Assembly: GCA_026984915.1 (NCBI GenBank)
Contig: JALSRG010000107.1
Location: forward strand, 1 to 32,563
Direction: 5' to 3'
DNA from: Marinosulfonomonas sp.
GTDB lineage: Bacteria > Pseudomonadota > Alphaproteobacteria > Rhodobacterales > Rhodobacteraceae
Length of the DNA stretch: 32,563 bases
Shown: positions 1 through 8,118 of the stretch, piece after piece
Numbering within the stretch: position 1 is the first letter of the stretch
Layout of the letters: every line of letters begins with the position of its first letter
Translations under genes and position numbers: made by a program
Notes under the pieces: model-generated
What the model was told of the DNA's origin: nothing
Databases searched by the model: none
What the model saw: only the letters and a program-made list of their open reading frames with translations

Positions 1-465
1 CTAAACGATCTGGTGGAAACGCACGGGCTGTTCATCATGGGGTTTGAAAATGCTGCCGCGCTTGAGGCAAGGATGCGCGCCTATACCGAAGGGCCGCGCG
101 ATGAGGTCTCGCGCAAGGCTGCGCAGGATATTGTCGTGGCATTGCGGGACCGGCCAGCGGCGCTGGCGCCCGAGGATTACGAGGCGCTGGAGGAAGACGC
201 GCTGACGGCGGAGGCAGAGGGGCCGTATGGCGCGATGGCCGAGGCCAGCCTGATCGGCCGGCTGTGGAACATGCTGGGGGCGGCAGGGCGTGCCGCAAGG
301 GCTGTGGTAAGGGGCGGCGCGACCGTGATACTGTCGCATGATTTCATTCAACTGCTGCTGCAACAGGAAACGCTGATCGGGAAATTCCTGCAGGCCGCGC
401 AGGGGAAATGGGCAATTTGGTTTCCAAGGCTGATGCAGGCCCTTCGCGCAATGATGGGCGGATGA
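1..465 (+). CDS. Unidentified protein, C-terminal part (gene runs off the left edge)
   Basis: An open frame enters from the left edge without a stop and ends at TGA 463-465, giving at least 154 residues. Third-position GC is high throughout, which supports this frame over the overlapping antisense frame. The visible part is alpha-helical in character: an acidic, Ala/Glu-rich middle (around residues 55-80) and a hydrophobic, Trp-containing C-terminus (IWFPRLMQALRAMMGG) that could be an amphipathic or membrane-associated helix. I do not recognise a family. A GTG at 13 is an internal codon rather than a convincing start, since no Shine-Dalgarno sequence is visible. It is convergent with the small DUF1674 gene at 583-771. 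Confidence 0.55.
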   Translation, partial: LNDLVETHGLFIMGFENAAALEARMRAYTEGPRDEVSRKAAQDIVVALRDRPAALAPEDYEALEEDALTAEAEGPYGAMAEASLIGRLWNMLGAAGRAARAVVRGGATVILSHDFIQLLLQQETLIGKFLQAAQGKWAIWFPRLMQALRAMMGG

Positions 466-474
466 GGCGAGAGC

Positions 475-508
475 AGAGTTCCCTGGCTCCAAGAGTCCCT
501 TGGCTCCA
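475..508. repeat. 17-bp imperfect tandem duplication
   Basis: Two adjacent 17-bp units, 475-491 and 492-508, both follow the pattern AGAGT-YCCYTGGCTCCA and differ at two positions. A third partial copy (TCCCTTGGCCC) lies a little downstream near 523-533. It sits in the short gap after the first gene. It is probably a slippage product; no function is apparent. Confidence 0.6.
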
Positions 509-536
509 GAGGTCGCGCCATTGTCCCTTGGCCCTC

Positions 537-560
537 CCCCGGATTGCTTGCGATCCGGGG
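537..560. terminator. GC-rich hairpin between convergent genes
   Basis: CCCCGGAT at 537-544 is the exact reverse complement of ATCCGGGG at 553-560, with an 8-nt loop. It lies between the stops of the + strand gene ending at 465 and the - strand gene ending at 583, where a bidirectional terminator would be expected. There is no T-run on either side, so a classical intrinsic terminator is not certain. Confidence 0.4.
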
Positions 561-582
561 CGCGCCCGGCCCTGACCGGCTG

Positions 583-771
583 CTAAAAATCGACCGCGAT
601 GCCTTTCTTTTCCCAGTCGCCATAGCGCACCGGCTCGGGGCCGTCGCGGCCGCCAAGTTCGGTCGGCAGGGCGGGTTTTGCCTTGGCGCGGCGCTCCTCG
701 GCCTCTTGCAAGGCGCGTTTTGCGGCCTCGGGCAGGTCTTTCGGCGGGTTTTTTCCGGCTTTCGCGTTCAT
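583..771 (-). CDS. DUF1674 / SDHAF4-like small protein (succinate dehydrogenase assembly factor family)
   Basis: This 62-residue protein has a Lys/Glu/Ala-rich N-terminal half (PPKDLPEAAKRALQEAEERR) and the family's conserved C-terminus, here RYGDWEKKGIAVDF, which matches the R-[FY]-G-D-W-E-x-x-G-x-x-x-D-F pattern of DUF1674. Eukaryotic members (SDHAF4) bind the flavinated SdhA subunit and help assemble complex II; a similar role in bacteria is inferred. The length is normal for the family. The ATG at 771 has AGGAG about 8 nt upstream on the - strand. It is divergent from rsmB across a 77-bp gap. No sdh genes lie in the window. Confidence 0.85.
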   Translation of the reverse strand: MNAKAGKNPPKDLPEAAKRALQEAEERRAKAKPALPTELGGRDGPEPVRYGDWEKKGIAVDF

Positions 772-848
772 CGGCTGGCTCCTTGTTCCTGCGCATTCTG
801 TGATATACGCCTGTGGCCAGATGAAACAAGTGCCCCGGGAAACCAGAA

Positions 849-2141
849 ATGCCTGAACCAGTGCCCCCGTTGACAGGACTCGGACCGCGCAAAGCTGCTG
901 TCAGGCTGCTGGACTCGGTTCTGGGTGAAGGGAAGCTGTTGTCAGAACTGACCGGGCCAAAGGGTGTGCTGGGCCGGCTGGATGCGCCGGGGCGGGCCCG
1001 TGCGCAACGGCTGGCAACGCAGACACTGCGCGGGCTGGACCGGGCCGATCGGTTGCTGGGGCCGTATCTGCGCAAGCGCCCCGCCCTGACGGTACACAAT
1101 GTACTGCGCCTGTCGGTGGTCGAGATTTGCGCGGATGGTGCGGCAAAACACGGGGTGGTCAACGCGGCGGTTGAAATTCTGCGGCAGGGGCGCAACACCG
1201 CGCATGCGGCCGGGCTGGTGAATGCGGTGCTGCGCAAGGTGACCCCGGAGGATTGGGCAAAGCTGCCGCCCTCGCGCCTGCCCAAATGGCTGCGCAAACC
1301 GCTGGTGGCGGATTACGGCAAGGCGCGTGTGGCCGCGATGGAGGCGGTGTTTGGCCAGACTCCGCCGCTGGATCTGACGCCAAGGGATGGCGATGCGCAA
1401 CGGCTGGCCGAGCAGACGGGCGGCGTGGTATTGCCGACCGGATCGGTGCGCTTGCGTGAGGCCGGACAGGTAACGGCGCTGGCCGGGTATCAGGCCGGCG
1501 ACTGGTGGGTTCAGGATGCGGCTGCGGCATTGCCGGCCCGCGTTCTGGCTGTGGCAGCCGGAGAACGTGTGCTGGACATGTGTGCCGCGCCGGGGGGCAA
1601 AACCATGCAACTGGCGGCAGCGGGGGCCGATGTAACGGCGCTGGATGTTTCAGAGTACCGGATGAAACGGGTTGCCGAGAACCTTGCCCGGACTGGCCTC
1701 ACGGCCCGTTGCGAGGTGGCGAACGCCCTGTTCTGGCATGACGCGCCTTATGACGCCATTCTGCTGGATGCCCCCTGCACCGCAACCGGCACCATCCGGC
1801 GGCACCCGGATTTGCCCCATGCCAAGGACGGATCGGATTTTCCGGCATTGTTTGAGTTGCAGGAGCGGATGATCGACCGGGCGCTGGAACTGCTGAAACC
1901 CGGCGGGCGGCTGGTGTTCTGCACCTGTTCGCTGTTGCCCGATGAGGGGGAAATCCAGATCGAGGATGCGCTGCAGCGTCATCCGGGCCTGAAACGGGAT
2001 GACGCGGCCTTTGCCGGGCTGGACGGAATTGATGCGGCCTGGCACGCGCCCGGGGGTGGTTTGCGCCTGACACCCGAGATCTGGGCCGATCAAGACGGGC
2101 TGGACGGGTTCTATATTGCGGCATTACGCAAAGATTTTTAG
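849..2141 (+). CDS. rsmB: 16S rRNA (cytosine-5) methyltransferase RsmB (Fmu/Sun family)
   Basis: The 430-residue protein starts with a NusB-like RNA-binding domain (about residues 10-130, with the HGVVNAAVEILR and GLVNAVLRK helices) and ends with a Rossmann methyltransferase domain. SAM-binding motif MCAAPGGK is at 244-251. The two cysteines typical of m5C RNA methyltransferases are present: C310 in LLDAPCTATGT and C360 in FCTCSLLPDEGE. RsmB methylates C967 (E. coli numbering) of 16S rRNA using S-adenosylmethionine. The ATG at 849 follows a weak purine stretch (GGGAAACCAGAA). The gene heads a co-directional run through the heparinase-like gene and purH, an order I know from Rhodobacteraceae. 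Confidence 0.93.
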   Translation: MPEPVPPLTGLGPRKAAVRLLDSVLGEGKLLSELTGPKGVLGRLDAPGRARAQRLATQTLRGLDRADRLLGPYLRKRPALTVHNVLRLSVVEICADGAAKHGVVNAAVEILRQGRNTAHAAGLVNAVLRKVTPEDWAKLPPSRLPKWLRKPLVADYGKARVAAMEAVFGQTPPLDLTPRDGDAQRLAEQTGGVVLPTGSVRLREAGQVTALAGYQAGDWWVQDAAAALPARVLAVAAGERVLDMCAAPGGKTMQLAAAGADVTALDVSEYRMKRVAENLARTGLTARCEVANALFWHDAPYDAILLDAPCTATGTIRRHPDLPHAKDGSDFPALFELQERMIDRALELLKPGGRLVFCTCSLLPDEGEIQIEDALQRHPGLKRDDAAFAGLDGIDAAWHAPGGGLRLTPEIWADQDGLDGFYIAALRKDF

Positions 2142-2156
2142 CCGTCTTGCTACGAA

Positions 2157-3971
2157 TTGGCCGGTGACTTTGCCGGTTTGTCCGCTTATGGTTGGCGAGA
2201 GCAGAAACCGTATTTCACAGGTCAGGTACGTCAGACCGTGTCACAGTCCCAAAGTCTGTCCGGGCGCGCAACGCGCTGGATGAACCTCTGGCATGCACGC
2301 CGCAGTACGCGGGTGCGCCCGGCCACAGGGTTTACCTATCAGCCGGAACCGCGTTCGATCGGGATGTTCGCACGCGGGCGGCAACTGGTGGCCGGAAACT
2401 TCCTGTTTGCCGGCCATCTGCTCGAGGCCCCCGATACCATGTTGTGGGATTTGCCCATGCCGGACCTGCGCTATGAGCAGGAATTGCACGGGTTTACCTG
2501 GCTGGACGATCTGGCCGCTGTCGGTGACGGGCTGGCGCGTCAGCGCGCGCAGGACTGGACCTTTGGCTGGATCGAAAGGTTTGGCCGCGGCCGCGGGCCG
2601 GGATGGACGCCGGACCTGACCGGACGGCGGCTGATACGCTGGATCAACCACGCGATTCTGTTGCTCAACGGGCAGGAACCGGATGCATCCGAGGCCTTTT
2701 TCCGGTCTCTGGCGCAGCAAACGATTTTTCTGGGGCGGCGCTGGCCATCGGCCTTGCCGGGGGTGCCCCGCTTTGAAGCCCTGACAGGGCTGATCTATGC
2801 CGGGCTGGCGCTGAGCGGCATGGAAGCGCATGTGAAACCGGCGATGAAGGGGCTGGCCCGGGAATGCGCGCAGCAGATTGATGCCGAGGGTGGCATTCCC
2901 ACCCGCAACCCCGAAGAACTGCTGGAGGTGTTCACACTGTTGATCTGGGCTGCCTCCGCGCTGAGTGCTGCCGGCAAAATGGCCCCGCGCGAACATCTGG
3001 ATGCAATCGAAAGGATCGCCCCGACCCTGCGCGCCCTGCGCCACAGCGATGGCGGGCTGGCCCGCTTTCACGGCGGCGGGCGCGGTCTGGAGGGGCGGCT
3101 GGATCAGGCGCTGGCTTCGGCCGGGGTGCGGGCGACGGGCACAACTGGCCTGCCAATGGGATTTGCCCGGCTGCACGCCGGACGTACCAGTGTCATTGTC
3201 GATGCCAGCGCCCCGCCCAGCGGCAAGGCCTCGTATGATGCGCATGCCTCCACCCTTGCGCTGGAGCTGACCTCGGGGCGGCGCCCGTTGGTGGTCAACT
3301 GCGGATCCGGGGCAACCTTTGGCGAGGAATGGCGCCAGGCCGGGCGGGCGACTCCGTCACACTCCACAATGGGGATCGAGGGGTTTTCCTCGTCCCGGCT
3401 GGGGACGGGCCGCCGGGCCGGAATGCTGGTGGATGTGCCGCAGAATGTGCCGGTGCAACAGGCCTCGGAACTGGAAGGCGTCAGCCTGCACGCCGGCCAT
3501 GACGGATATCTGGCGACGCATGGGCTGACGCATATCCGGCGGCTCGATCTGTCGTTTGACGGCAGCATGCTGGTGGGTGAGGACACGCTGGCCGCCATCG
3601 AAGACCAGGACCGAAAGCTGTTTGACCGCGCCATGGACCAGGCGAAATTGCAGGGTATCCCCGCCAGCGCGCGGTTTCATCTGCATCCCGAGGTGGACGC
3701 GGCCCTGGATATGGGTGGCAAGGCCGTTTCGATGGTGCTGAAAAGCGGGGAAATCTGGGTGTTCCGGTTTACCGGAAAGGCCGACCTGAAGCTGGAACCG
3801 AGCGTTTACCTGGAAAAGGGGCGGCTGAAACCGCGTGCGACAAAACAGGTTGTTCTCTCCTGCCGCCTGCTGGGCTATGCGACTCGTGTGAGCTGGTCTT
3901 TTGCCAAGGCGCAGGAATCTCCGGCCAACATCCGTGATCTGGAAAGAGATGACGATCTGACAGAAAGCTGA
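2157..3971 (+). CDS. Heparinase II/III-like family protein
   Basis: The frame gives up to 604 residues. The N-terminal half is helical, as expected for an alpha/alpha toroid (ARGRQLVAGNFLFAGHL, then FFRSLAQQTIFLGRRWPS). The C-terminal half carries the heparinase II/III-like beta region, with conserved-looking histidines at H363 (YDAHAS) and H402 (SHSTMGIEG) and VVNCGSG between them. The family includes glycosaminoglycan and alginate-type lyases, but this Rhodobacteraceae member between rsmB and purH has no proven substrate that I know of. The start is unsettled: TTG at 2157 gives the longest frame, GTG at 2238 or ATG at 2280 (residue 42) are alternatives, and none has a good Shine-Dalgarno. 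Homologues as I recall them begin 20-30 residues before RPATGF, favouring 2238. No signal peptide is seen. Confidence 0.85.
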   Translation: MAGDFAGLSAYGWREQKPYFTGQVRQTVSQSQSLSGRATRWMNLWHARRSTRVRPATGFTYQPEPRSIGMFARGRQLVAGNFLFAGHLLEAPDTMLWDLPMPDLRYEQELHGFTWLDDLAAVGDGLARQRAQDWTFGWIERFGRGRGPGWTPDLTGRRLIRWINHAILLLNGQEPDASEAFFRSLAQQTIFLGRRWPSALPGVPRFEALTGLIYAGLALSGMEAHVKPAMKGLARECAQQIDAEGGIPTRNPEELLEVFTLLIWAASALSAAGKMAPREHLDAIERIAPTLRALRHSDGGLARFHGGGRGLEGRLDQALASAGVRATGTTGLPMGFARLHAGRTSVIVDASAPPSGKASYDAHASTLALELTSGRRPLVVNCGSGATFGEEWRQAGRATPSHSTMGIEGFSSSRLGTGRRAGMLVDVPQNVPVQQASELEGVSLHAGHDGYLATHGLTHIRRLDLSFDGSMLVGEDTLAAIEDQDRKLFDRAMDQAKLQGIPASARFHLHPEVDAALDMGGKAVSMVLKSGEIWVFRFTGKADLKLEPSVYLEKGRLKPRATKQVVLSCRLLGYATRVSWSFAKAQESPANIRDLERDDDLTES

Positions 3972-4004
3972 AAACACAACCTGAAACCCTGGGGATATTT
4001 TGGA

Positions 4005-5594
4005 ATGACGAATCTTGTATCTATCAATCGCGCGTTGTTATCCGTTTCGGACAAGACCGGGCTTGTGGAACTGGCGCGTGCGCTGGATGCGCGCGGTGTT
4101 GAATTGCTGTCAACCGGCGGCACGGCTGCAATGATCCGCGACGCCGGGCTGAAAGTGCTGGATGTTGCCGAGGTGACCGGCTATCCGGAGATGATGGACG
4201 GGCGGATCAAGACCCTGCATCCGCTGGTGCACGGGGGCCTGTTGGCGCTGCGTGACAATGAGGACCATCTGGCAGCGATGGAGGAACACGGCATCTGGCC
4301 GATTGATCTGCTGGTGGTCAATCTGTACCCGTTCGAAACCACCGTCGCCAAAGGCGCCGATTATGAGACCTGCGTTGAAAACATCGACATTGGCGGCCCG
4401 GCCATGATCCGGGCGGCGGCCAAGAACCACGGATTTGTTACCACGGTTGTCGACCCGGAAGACTATGACGTGCTGATCGGTGAACTGGAACGCCACGACG
4501 GGGCCACCTGCGCCAAATACCGCAGAAAACTGGCGCAGATCGCCTTTGCGCGCACTGCGGCCTATGATGCGGCTGTCTCAAACTGGATGGCCGGGGCGGT
4601 CGGGGTGGACACTCCGCGTCGAAGGGCTGTGGCCGGCAAGCTGGCCCAAAGCCTGCGCTATGGCGAAAACCCGCATCAGGCGGCGGCGTTTTACAAGGAT
4701 GGTGACACACGCCCCGGTGTCGGAACGGCGGTGCAGCACCAGGGCAAGGAGCTGTCTTACAACAACATAAACGATACCGATGCCGCGTTTGAACTGGTTG
4801 CGGAATTCGATCCGGCGGAAGGCCCGGTCTGTGCCATCATAAAACATGCGAACCCCTGTGGAGTGGCGCGGGGAAAAACGATGCTGGAGGCCTACAGGGC
4901 AGCCTTTCAGACCGATCAGGTTTCCCCCTTTGGCGGGATCATTGCGCTCAACCAGACGCTGGATGCCGAAACCGCGCAGGAAATCGCCAGGATTTTCACC
5001 GAAGTGGTGATTGCGCCCGATGTGACGGACGAAGCCAAAGCGGTTTTCGCCGCCAAAAAGAACCTGCGCCTGCTGACAACAGGCGGTTTGCCCGATCCGC
5101 GGGCACCGGGAAAAACCTGGCGCAGGGTCAGCGGCGGCTATCTGGTGCAGGATCGCGACTATGGGCGTGTGGATGCGGATGACCTGAAAGTGGTGACAAA
5201 ACGTGCGCCGACCGAGGCAGAGCTGGCCGATCTGATGTTTGCCTGGCGGGTGGCCAAACATGTGAAATCCAATGCGATTGTCTATGTCAAGGATGGCGCC
5301 ACCGTTGGTGTGGGAGCCGGCCAGATGAGCCGGGTGGATTCAACCCGGATTGCGGCGCAAAAGGCCCGCGACATGGCGCAGGCGCTGGGGCTGGACACGG
5401 TGCCGACCAAGGGCTCGGTTGTGGCCTCGGATGCGTTTTTTCCGTTTTCCGACGGGCTGATCACCGCTGCCGAAGCCGGGGCAACCGCAGTGATCCAGCC
5501 GGGTGGTTCGATGCGCGACGACGAAGTGATCAAAGCCGCAGACGAAGCCGGGCTGGCCATGGTATTCACCGGCATGCGCCATTTCCGGCACTAG
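4005..5594 (+). CDS. purH: Bifunctional AICAR formyltransferase / IMP cyclohydrolase PurH
   Basis: The 529-residue protein performs the last two steps of IMP synthesis: formylation of AICAR with 10-formyl-THF and ring closure of FAICAR. The N-terminal MGS-like IMP cyclohydrolase domain (about 1-150) includes LLSTGGTA and [10 protein letters not shown] starting at K69. The C-terminal transformylase domain has the conserved Lys-His pair K280-H281 in [10 protein letters not shown], and near its end [10 protein letters not shown] and a C-terminal GMRHFRH. Length and architecture are standard. The ATG at 4005 is preceded by a weak GGGG/GGA region. The gene is followed after 16 nt by lspA, so the two are probably cotranscribed. 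Confidence 0.97.
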   Translation: MTNLVSINRALLSVSDKTGLVELARALDARGVELLSTGGTAAMIRDAGLKVLDVAEVTGYPEMMDGRIKTLHPLVHGGLLALRDNEDHLAAMEEHGIWPIDLLVVNLYPFETTVAKGADYETCVENIDIGGPAMIRAAAKNHGFVTTVVDPEDYDVLIGELERHDGATCAKYRRKLAQIAFARTAAYDAAVSNWMAGAVGVDTPRRRAVAGKLAQSLRYGENPHQAAAFYKDGDTRPGVGTAVQHQGKELSYNNINDTDAAFELVAEFDPAEGPVCAIIKHANPCGVARGKTMLEAYRAAFQTDQVSPFGGIIALNQTLDAETAQEIARIFTEVVIAPDVTDEAKAVFAAKKNLRLLTTGGLPDPRAPGKTWRRVSGGYLVQDRDYGRVDADDLKVVTKRAPTEAELADLMFAWRVAKHVKSNAIVYVKDGATVGVGAGQMSRVDSTRIAAQKARDMAQALGLDTVPTKGSVVASDAFFPFSDGLITAAEAGATAVIQPGGSMRDDEVIKAADEAGLAMVFTGMRHFRH

Positions 5595-5610
5595 CGGCAT
5601 AGGGGGACGG

Positions 5611-6075
5611 ATGCGTTTGACAATCTGGGCCGCTTTCTGGTGCCTTCTGCTGGATCAGGCCACCAAGTTTTTCGTGGTGCAATGGCTGGATCTGCGCGGG
5701 CGCGGTGAAATCGACGTGTTGCCGCCCCTGCTGAATTTCCGCATGGCCTGGAACCCCGGCGTGAATTTTGGCCTGGGCGGCAGTTTTGCCGCGCGCTGGC
5801 TGCTGATTGCCCTGGCGCTGGCCATTGTCGTCTGGATTCTGCTCTGGATCAGAAAGGGCACGCAGGGGCGTCTGGCCCGGATTTCGGCGGGGTTTCTGAT
5901 TGGTGGCGCGCTGGGCAATGTCATTGACCGGGTGCTTTACGGCGCCGTTGCCGATTTCATCAACATGTCGTGCTGTGGAATCGAAAACCCTTTTTCGTTC
6001 AATGTTGCCGATATTGCGATTTTTGTCGGGGCGGCCGGGTTGATTGTTTTTGCCGGAGAAAAGAAGACCCCGTGA
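5611..6075 (+). CDS. lspA: Lipoprotein signal peptidase (signal peptidase II)
   Basis: A 154-residue polytopic inner-membrane aspartyl protease that removes the signal peptide from diacylglyceryl-modified prolipoproteins. Four hydrophobic segments are visible (about 5-23, 65-85, 92-110 and 130-150). The family motifs RMAWNPGVNFG, GNVIDRVLYGAVADF and FNVADIAI are present. The catalytic pair is D115 and D134; their 19-residue spacing equals that of the known LspA catalytic aspartates. GGGGGA lies a few nt before the ATG at 5611. It sits 16 nt after purH and about 50 nt before a lipoprotein gene that would be a substrate. Confidence 0.96.
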   Translation: MRLTIWAAFWCLLLDQATKFFVVQWLDLRGRGEIDVLPPLLNFRMAWNPGVNFGLGGSFAARWLLIALALAIVVWILLWIRKGTQGRLARISAGFLIGGALGNVIDRVLYGAVADFINMSCCGIENPFSFNVADIAIFVGAAGLIVFAGEKKTP

Positions 6076-6125
6076 CGTCCCTGTCATGATGCGCTAAACA
6101 GCGGTAAGTGGTGAAGGAGAAGGCG

Positions 6126-6665
6126 ATGAAAATCACTCGGGGTGCATTTGCGGTACTCATGATTGCGGCACTTTCGCTGTCTGCTTGTGGCGGGCGCAAA
6201 GAGCCCAGGCTGATGAATATTGTGGCCAATCGGGCCGGCCCGGACGAGTTTACGATTTTACCGGGCAAGCCTTTGCAATCGCCCGAGGATTTCAGCGCAT
6301 TGCCGACACCGACGCCGGGTGGCAGCAACCTGACCGACCCGACACCGCGGGCCGATGCCGTTGCCGCCCTGGGGGGCAGGCCTGAACGTCTGGCGCGTAC
6401 CGGGGTTGTGCGCGGTGACGGAGCGCTGGTGACTCGCGCCACCCGTTATGGCGTGGCTTCGGATATTCGTCAGACGCTGGCGGCCGAGGATTTGGCGTTC
6501 CGGCGCAGCCATAAAGGGCGTTTGCTGGAGCGCGCCTTCAACGTAAATGTCTATTACAGGGCCTATCGCAAGCAATCGCTGGACCAGTACAAGGAACTGC
6601 GCCGGTTCCGTCGTCTGGGGGTGCGCACCCCGGCGGCCCCACCGGAAACAGCGGTGAAGCCCTGA
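6126..6665 (+). CDS. DUF3035 lipoprotein (BamF-like)
   Basis: This 179-residue protein opens with a lipoprotein signal: MKITR, a hydrophobic core, then the lipobox LSAC with the lipidated cysteine at C21, followed by Gly-Gly. The body matches my recollection of alphaproteobacterial DUF3035 proteins (NRAGPDEFTILPGKPLQSPEDF, then LPTPTPGG), annotated elsewhere as subunit BamF of the beta-barrel assembly complex; that role is family knowledge, not shown here. After the Pro-rich segment, the C-terminal half is Arg/Lys-rich (KGRLLERAFNVNVYYRAYRKQ). I chose ATG 6126 because AAGGAG lies just upstream; GTGs at 6108 and 6111 would place charged residues before the signal peptide. Confidence 0.87.
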   Translation: MKITRGAFAVLMIAALSLSACGGRKEPRLMNIVANRAGPDEFTILPGKPLQSPEDFSALPTPTPGGSNLTDPTPRADAVAALGGRPERLARTGVVRGDGALVTRATRYGVASDIRQTLAAEDLAFRRSHKGRLLERAFNVNVYYRAYRKQSLDQYKELRRFRRLGVRTPAAPPETAVKP

Positions 6666-6744
6666 TCCTCACAATCACGTTGCCGGGGTTGTAGCCTCGG
6701 CAGAAGGCCTTACATTTACCCCGTCAACCGTTGCGGAGAATTTC

Positions 6745-8118
6745 ATGCGTTTACCGATGTTTGCCGTGGGTCTGGCCCTGATGGTCTGGCCCTTTGCCGT
6801 GTCTGATGCACGCGCGCAGGACGTTTCATCCTTCAAACTGGATAACGGTTTACAGGTTGTGGTGATCGAGGACCACCGCGCGCCCGTTGTCGTGCATATG
6901 GTCTGGTATCGCGCGGGTGCCGCCGATGAAAAACCCGGTGTCTCGGGCATTGCCCATTTTCTGGAACATCTGTTGTTCAAGGCCACGGACAATATGGAAT
7001 CGGGTGAATTGTCGGCAACGGTGGCGGCCAATGGCGGGTCGGACAATGCCTTTACCACGCAGGATTACACGGCCTATTTCCAGCGGGTGGCGGCAGACCG
7101 GCTGGGGCTGATGATGAAAATGGAGGCCGACCGGATGCGGCACCTGAAGCTGACGCAAGAGGATATCCAGACCGAGCGCCAGGTCATTCTGGAAGAACGC
7201 AACATGCGGATCGAAAACAACCCCGGTGCGCTGTTTGGCGAGCAGCGCCGGGCGGCGCAGTATCTGAACAGCCCCTACGGCATACCCGTCATCGGCTGGA
7301 AACACGAAATGGAGGCACTTTCACGCGCCGACGCGCTGGATTTCTACAAGACCTATTACGCGCCCAATGACGCAATTGTGGTTGTGGCTGGCGATGTGGA
7401 GCCGGAAAATGTGCTGGCCCTGGCCAAGCAGTATTATGGCCCGCTGGCCCCGACTGCGGATTTGCCGGTGCGCAGCCGCCCGCAAGAGCCGCCGCAGCGT
7501 TCAGAGCGGCGCCTGACCTATACCGATCCGCGCGTGGCCCAGCCCTATGTGACCCGCAGCTACCTGGCGCCAGAGCGCAACCACGGTGATCAGAAGGAAG
7601 CCGCAGCGCTTGAACTGCTGGCGCAGCTTCTGGGTGGCAATGCCACGACATCCTATCTGGCCCGCAAACTGCAATTCGAGGAAAAAAAGGCGATCTATAC
7701 CGGCGCATTTTACAGCGGAGTTTCACTGGACAAGACCACGTTTGATTTCACGGTGGTTCTGAGCGAGGGCGTGGACCCGCAGGAGGGCGAGGATGCGCTG
7801 GATGCGGCGCTGGCCGCGTTCCTGCGCGACGGCGTTGACAGTGCCGAACTTGACCGGATCAAGATGCAGTTGCGTGCCGATCTCATTTACGAACAGGACG
7901 ATGTGCAGTCTCTGGCGCAGCGGTATGGCGCGGCGCTGACCTCGGGGCTGACAATCGAGGATGTAAAGGCCTGGCCGGATGTGCTGCAATCGGTCAGCGA
8001 GCAGGATATCATGGCCGCTGCAAAACGCCTGCTGGACCGCCGCCATGCGGTGACAGGATGGCTGCTGCGGCCCGCCGCCACACCGGTTTCGCAACCTGTT
8101 GAGGAGGTGACCCAATGA
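6745..8118 (+). CDS. M16 family zinc peptidase, active subunit (periplasmic)
   Basis: The 457-residue protein has a Sec signal peptide, with likely cleavage after ARA at residue 24. The M16 fold starts at FKLDNGLQVVV. The inverted zinc motif HxxEH is intact (HFLEH, H71, E74, H75), and the third zinc ligand fits E150 in ILEERNMR, 74 residues after H75. It is therefore the catalytic half of a pitrilysin/processing-peptidase-type pair that degrades peptides in the periplasm. GGAG 6 nt before the ATG supports this start. The stop overlaps the next gene as ATGA, so the partner subunit is translationally coupled. Length is normal for a one-chain half (about 45-50 kDa). Confidence 0.93.
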   Translation: MRLPMFAVGLALMVWPFAVSDARAQDVSSFKLDNGLQVVVIEDHRAPVVVHMVWYRAGAADEKPGVSGIAHFLEHLLFKATDNMESGELSATVAANGGSDNAFTTQDYTAYFQRVAADRLGLMMKMEADRMRHLKLTQEDIQTERQVILEERNMRIENNPGALFGEQRRAAQYLNSPYGIPVIGWKHEMEALSRADALDFYKTYYAPNDAIVVVAGDVEPENVLALAKQYYGPLAPTADLPVRSRPQEPPQRSERRLTYTDPRVAQPYVTRSYLAPERNHGDQKEAAALELLAQLLGGNATTSYLARKLQFEEKKAIYTGAFYSGVSLDKTTFDFTVVLSEGVDPQEGEDALDAALAAFLRDGVDSAELDRIKMQLRADLIYEQDDVQSLAQRYGAALTSGLTIEDVKAWPDVLQSVSEQDIMAAAKRLLDRRHAVTGWLLRPAATPVSQPVEEVTQ

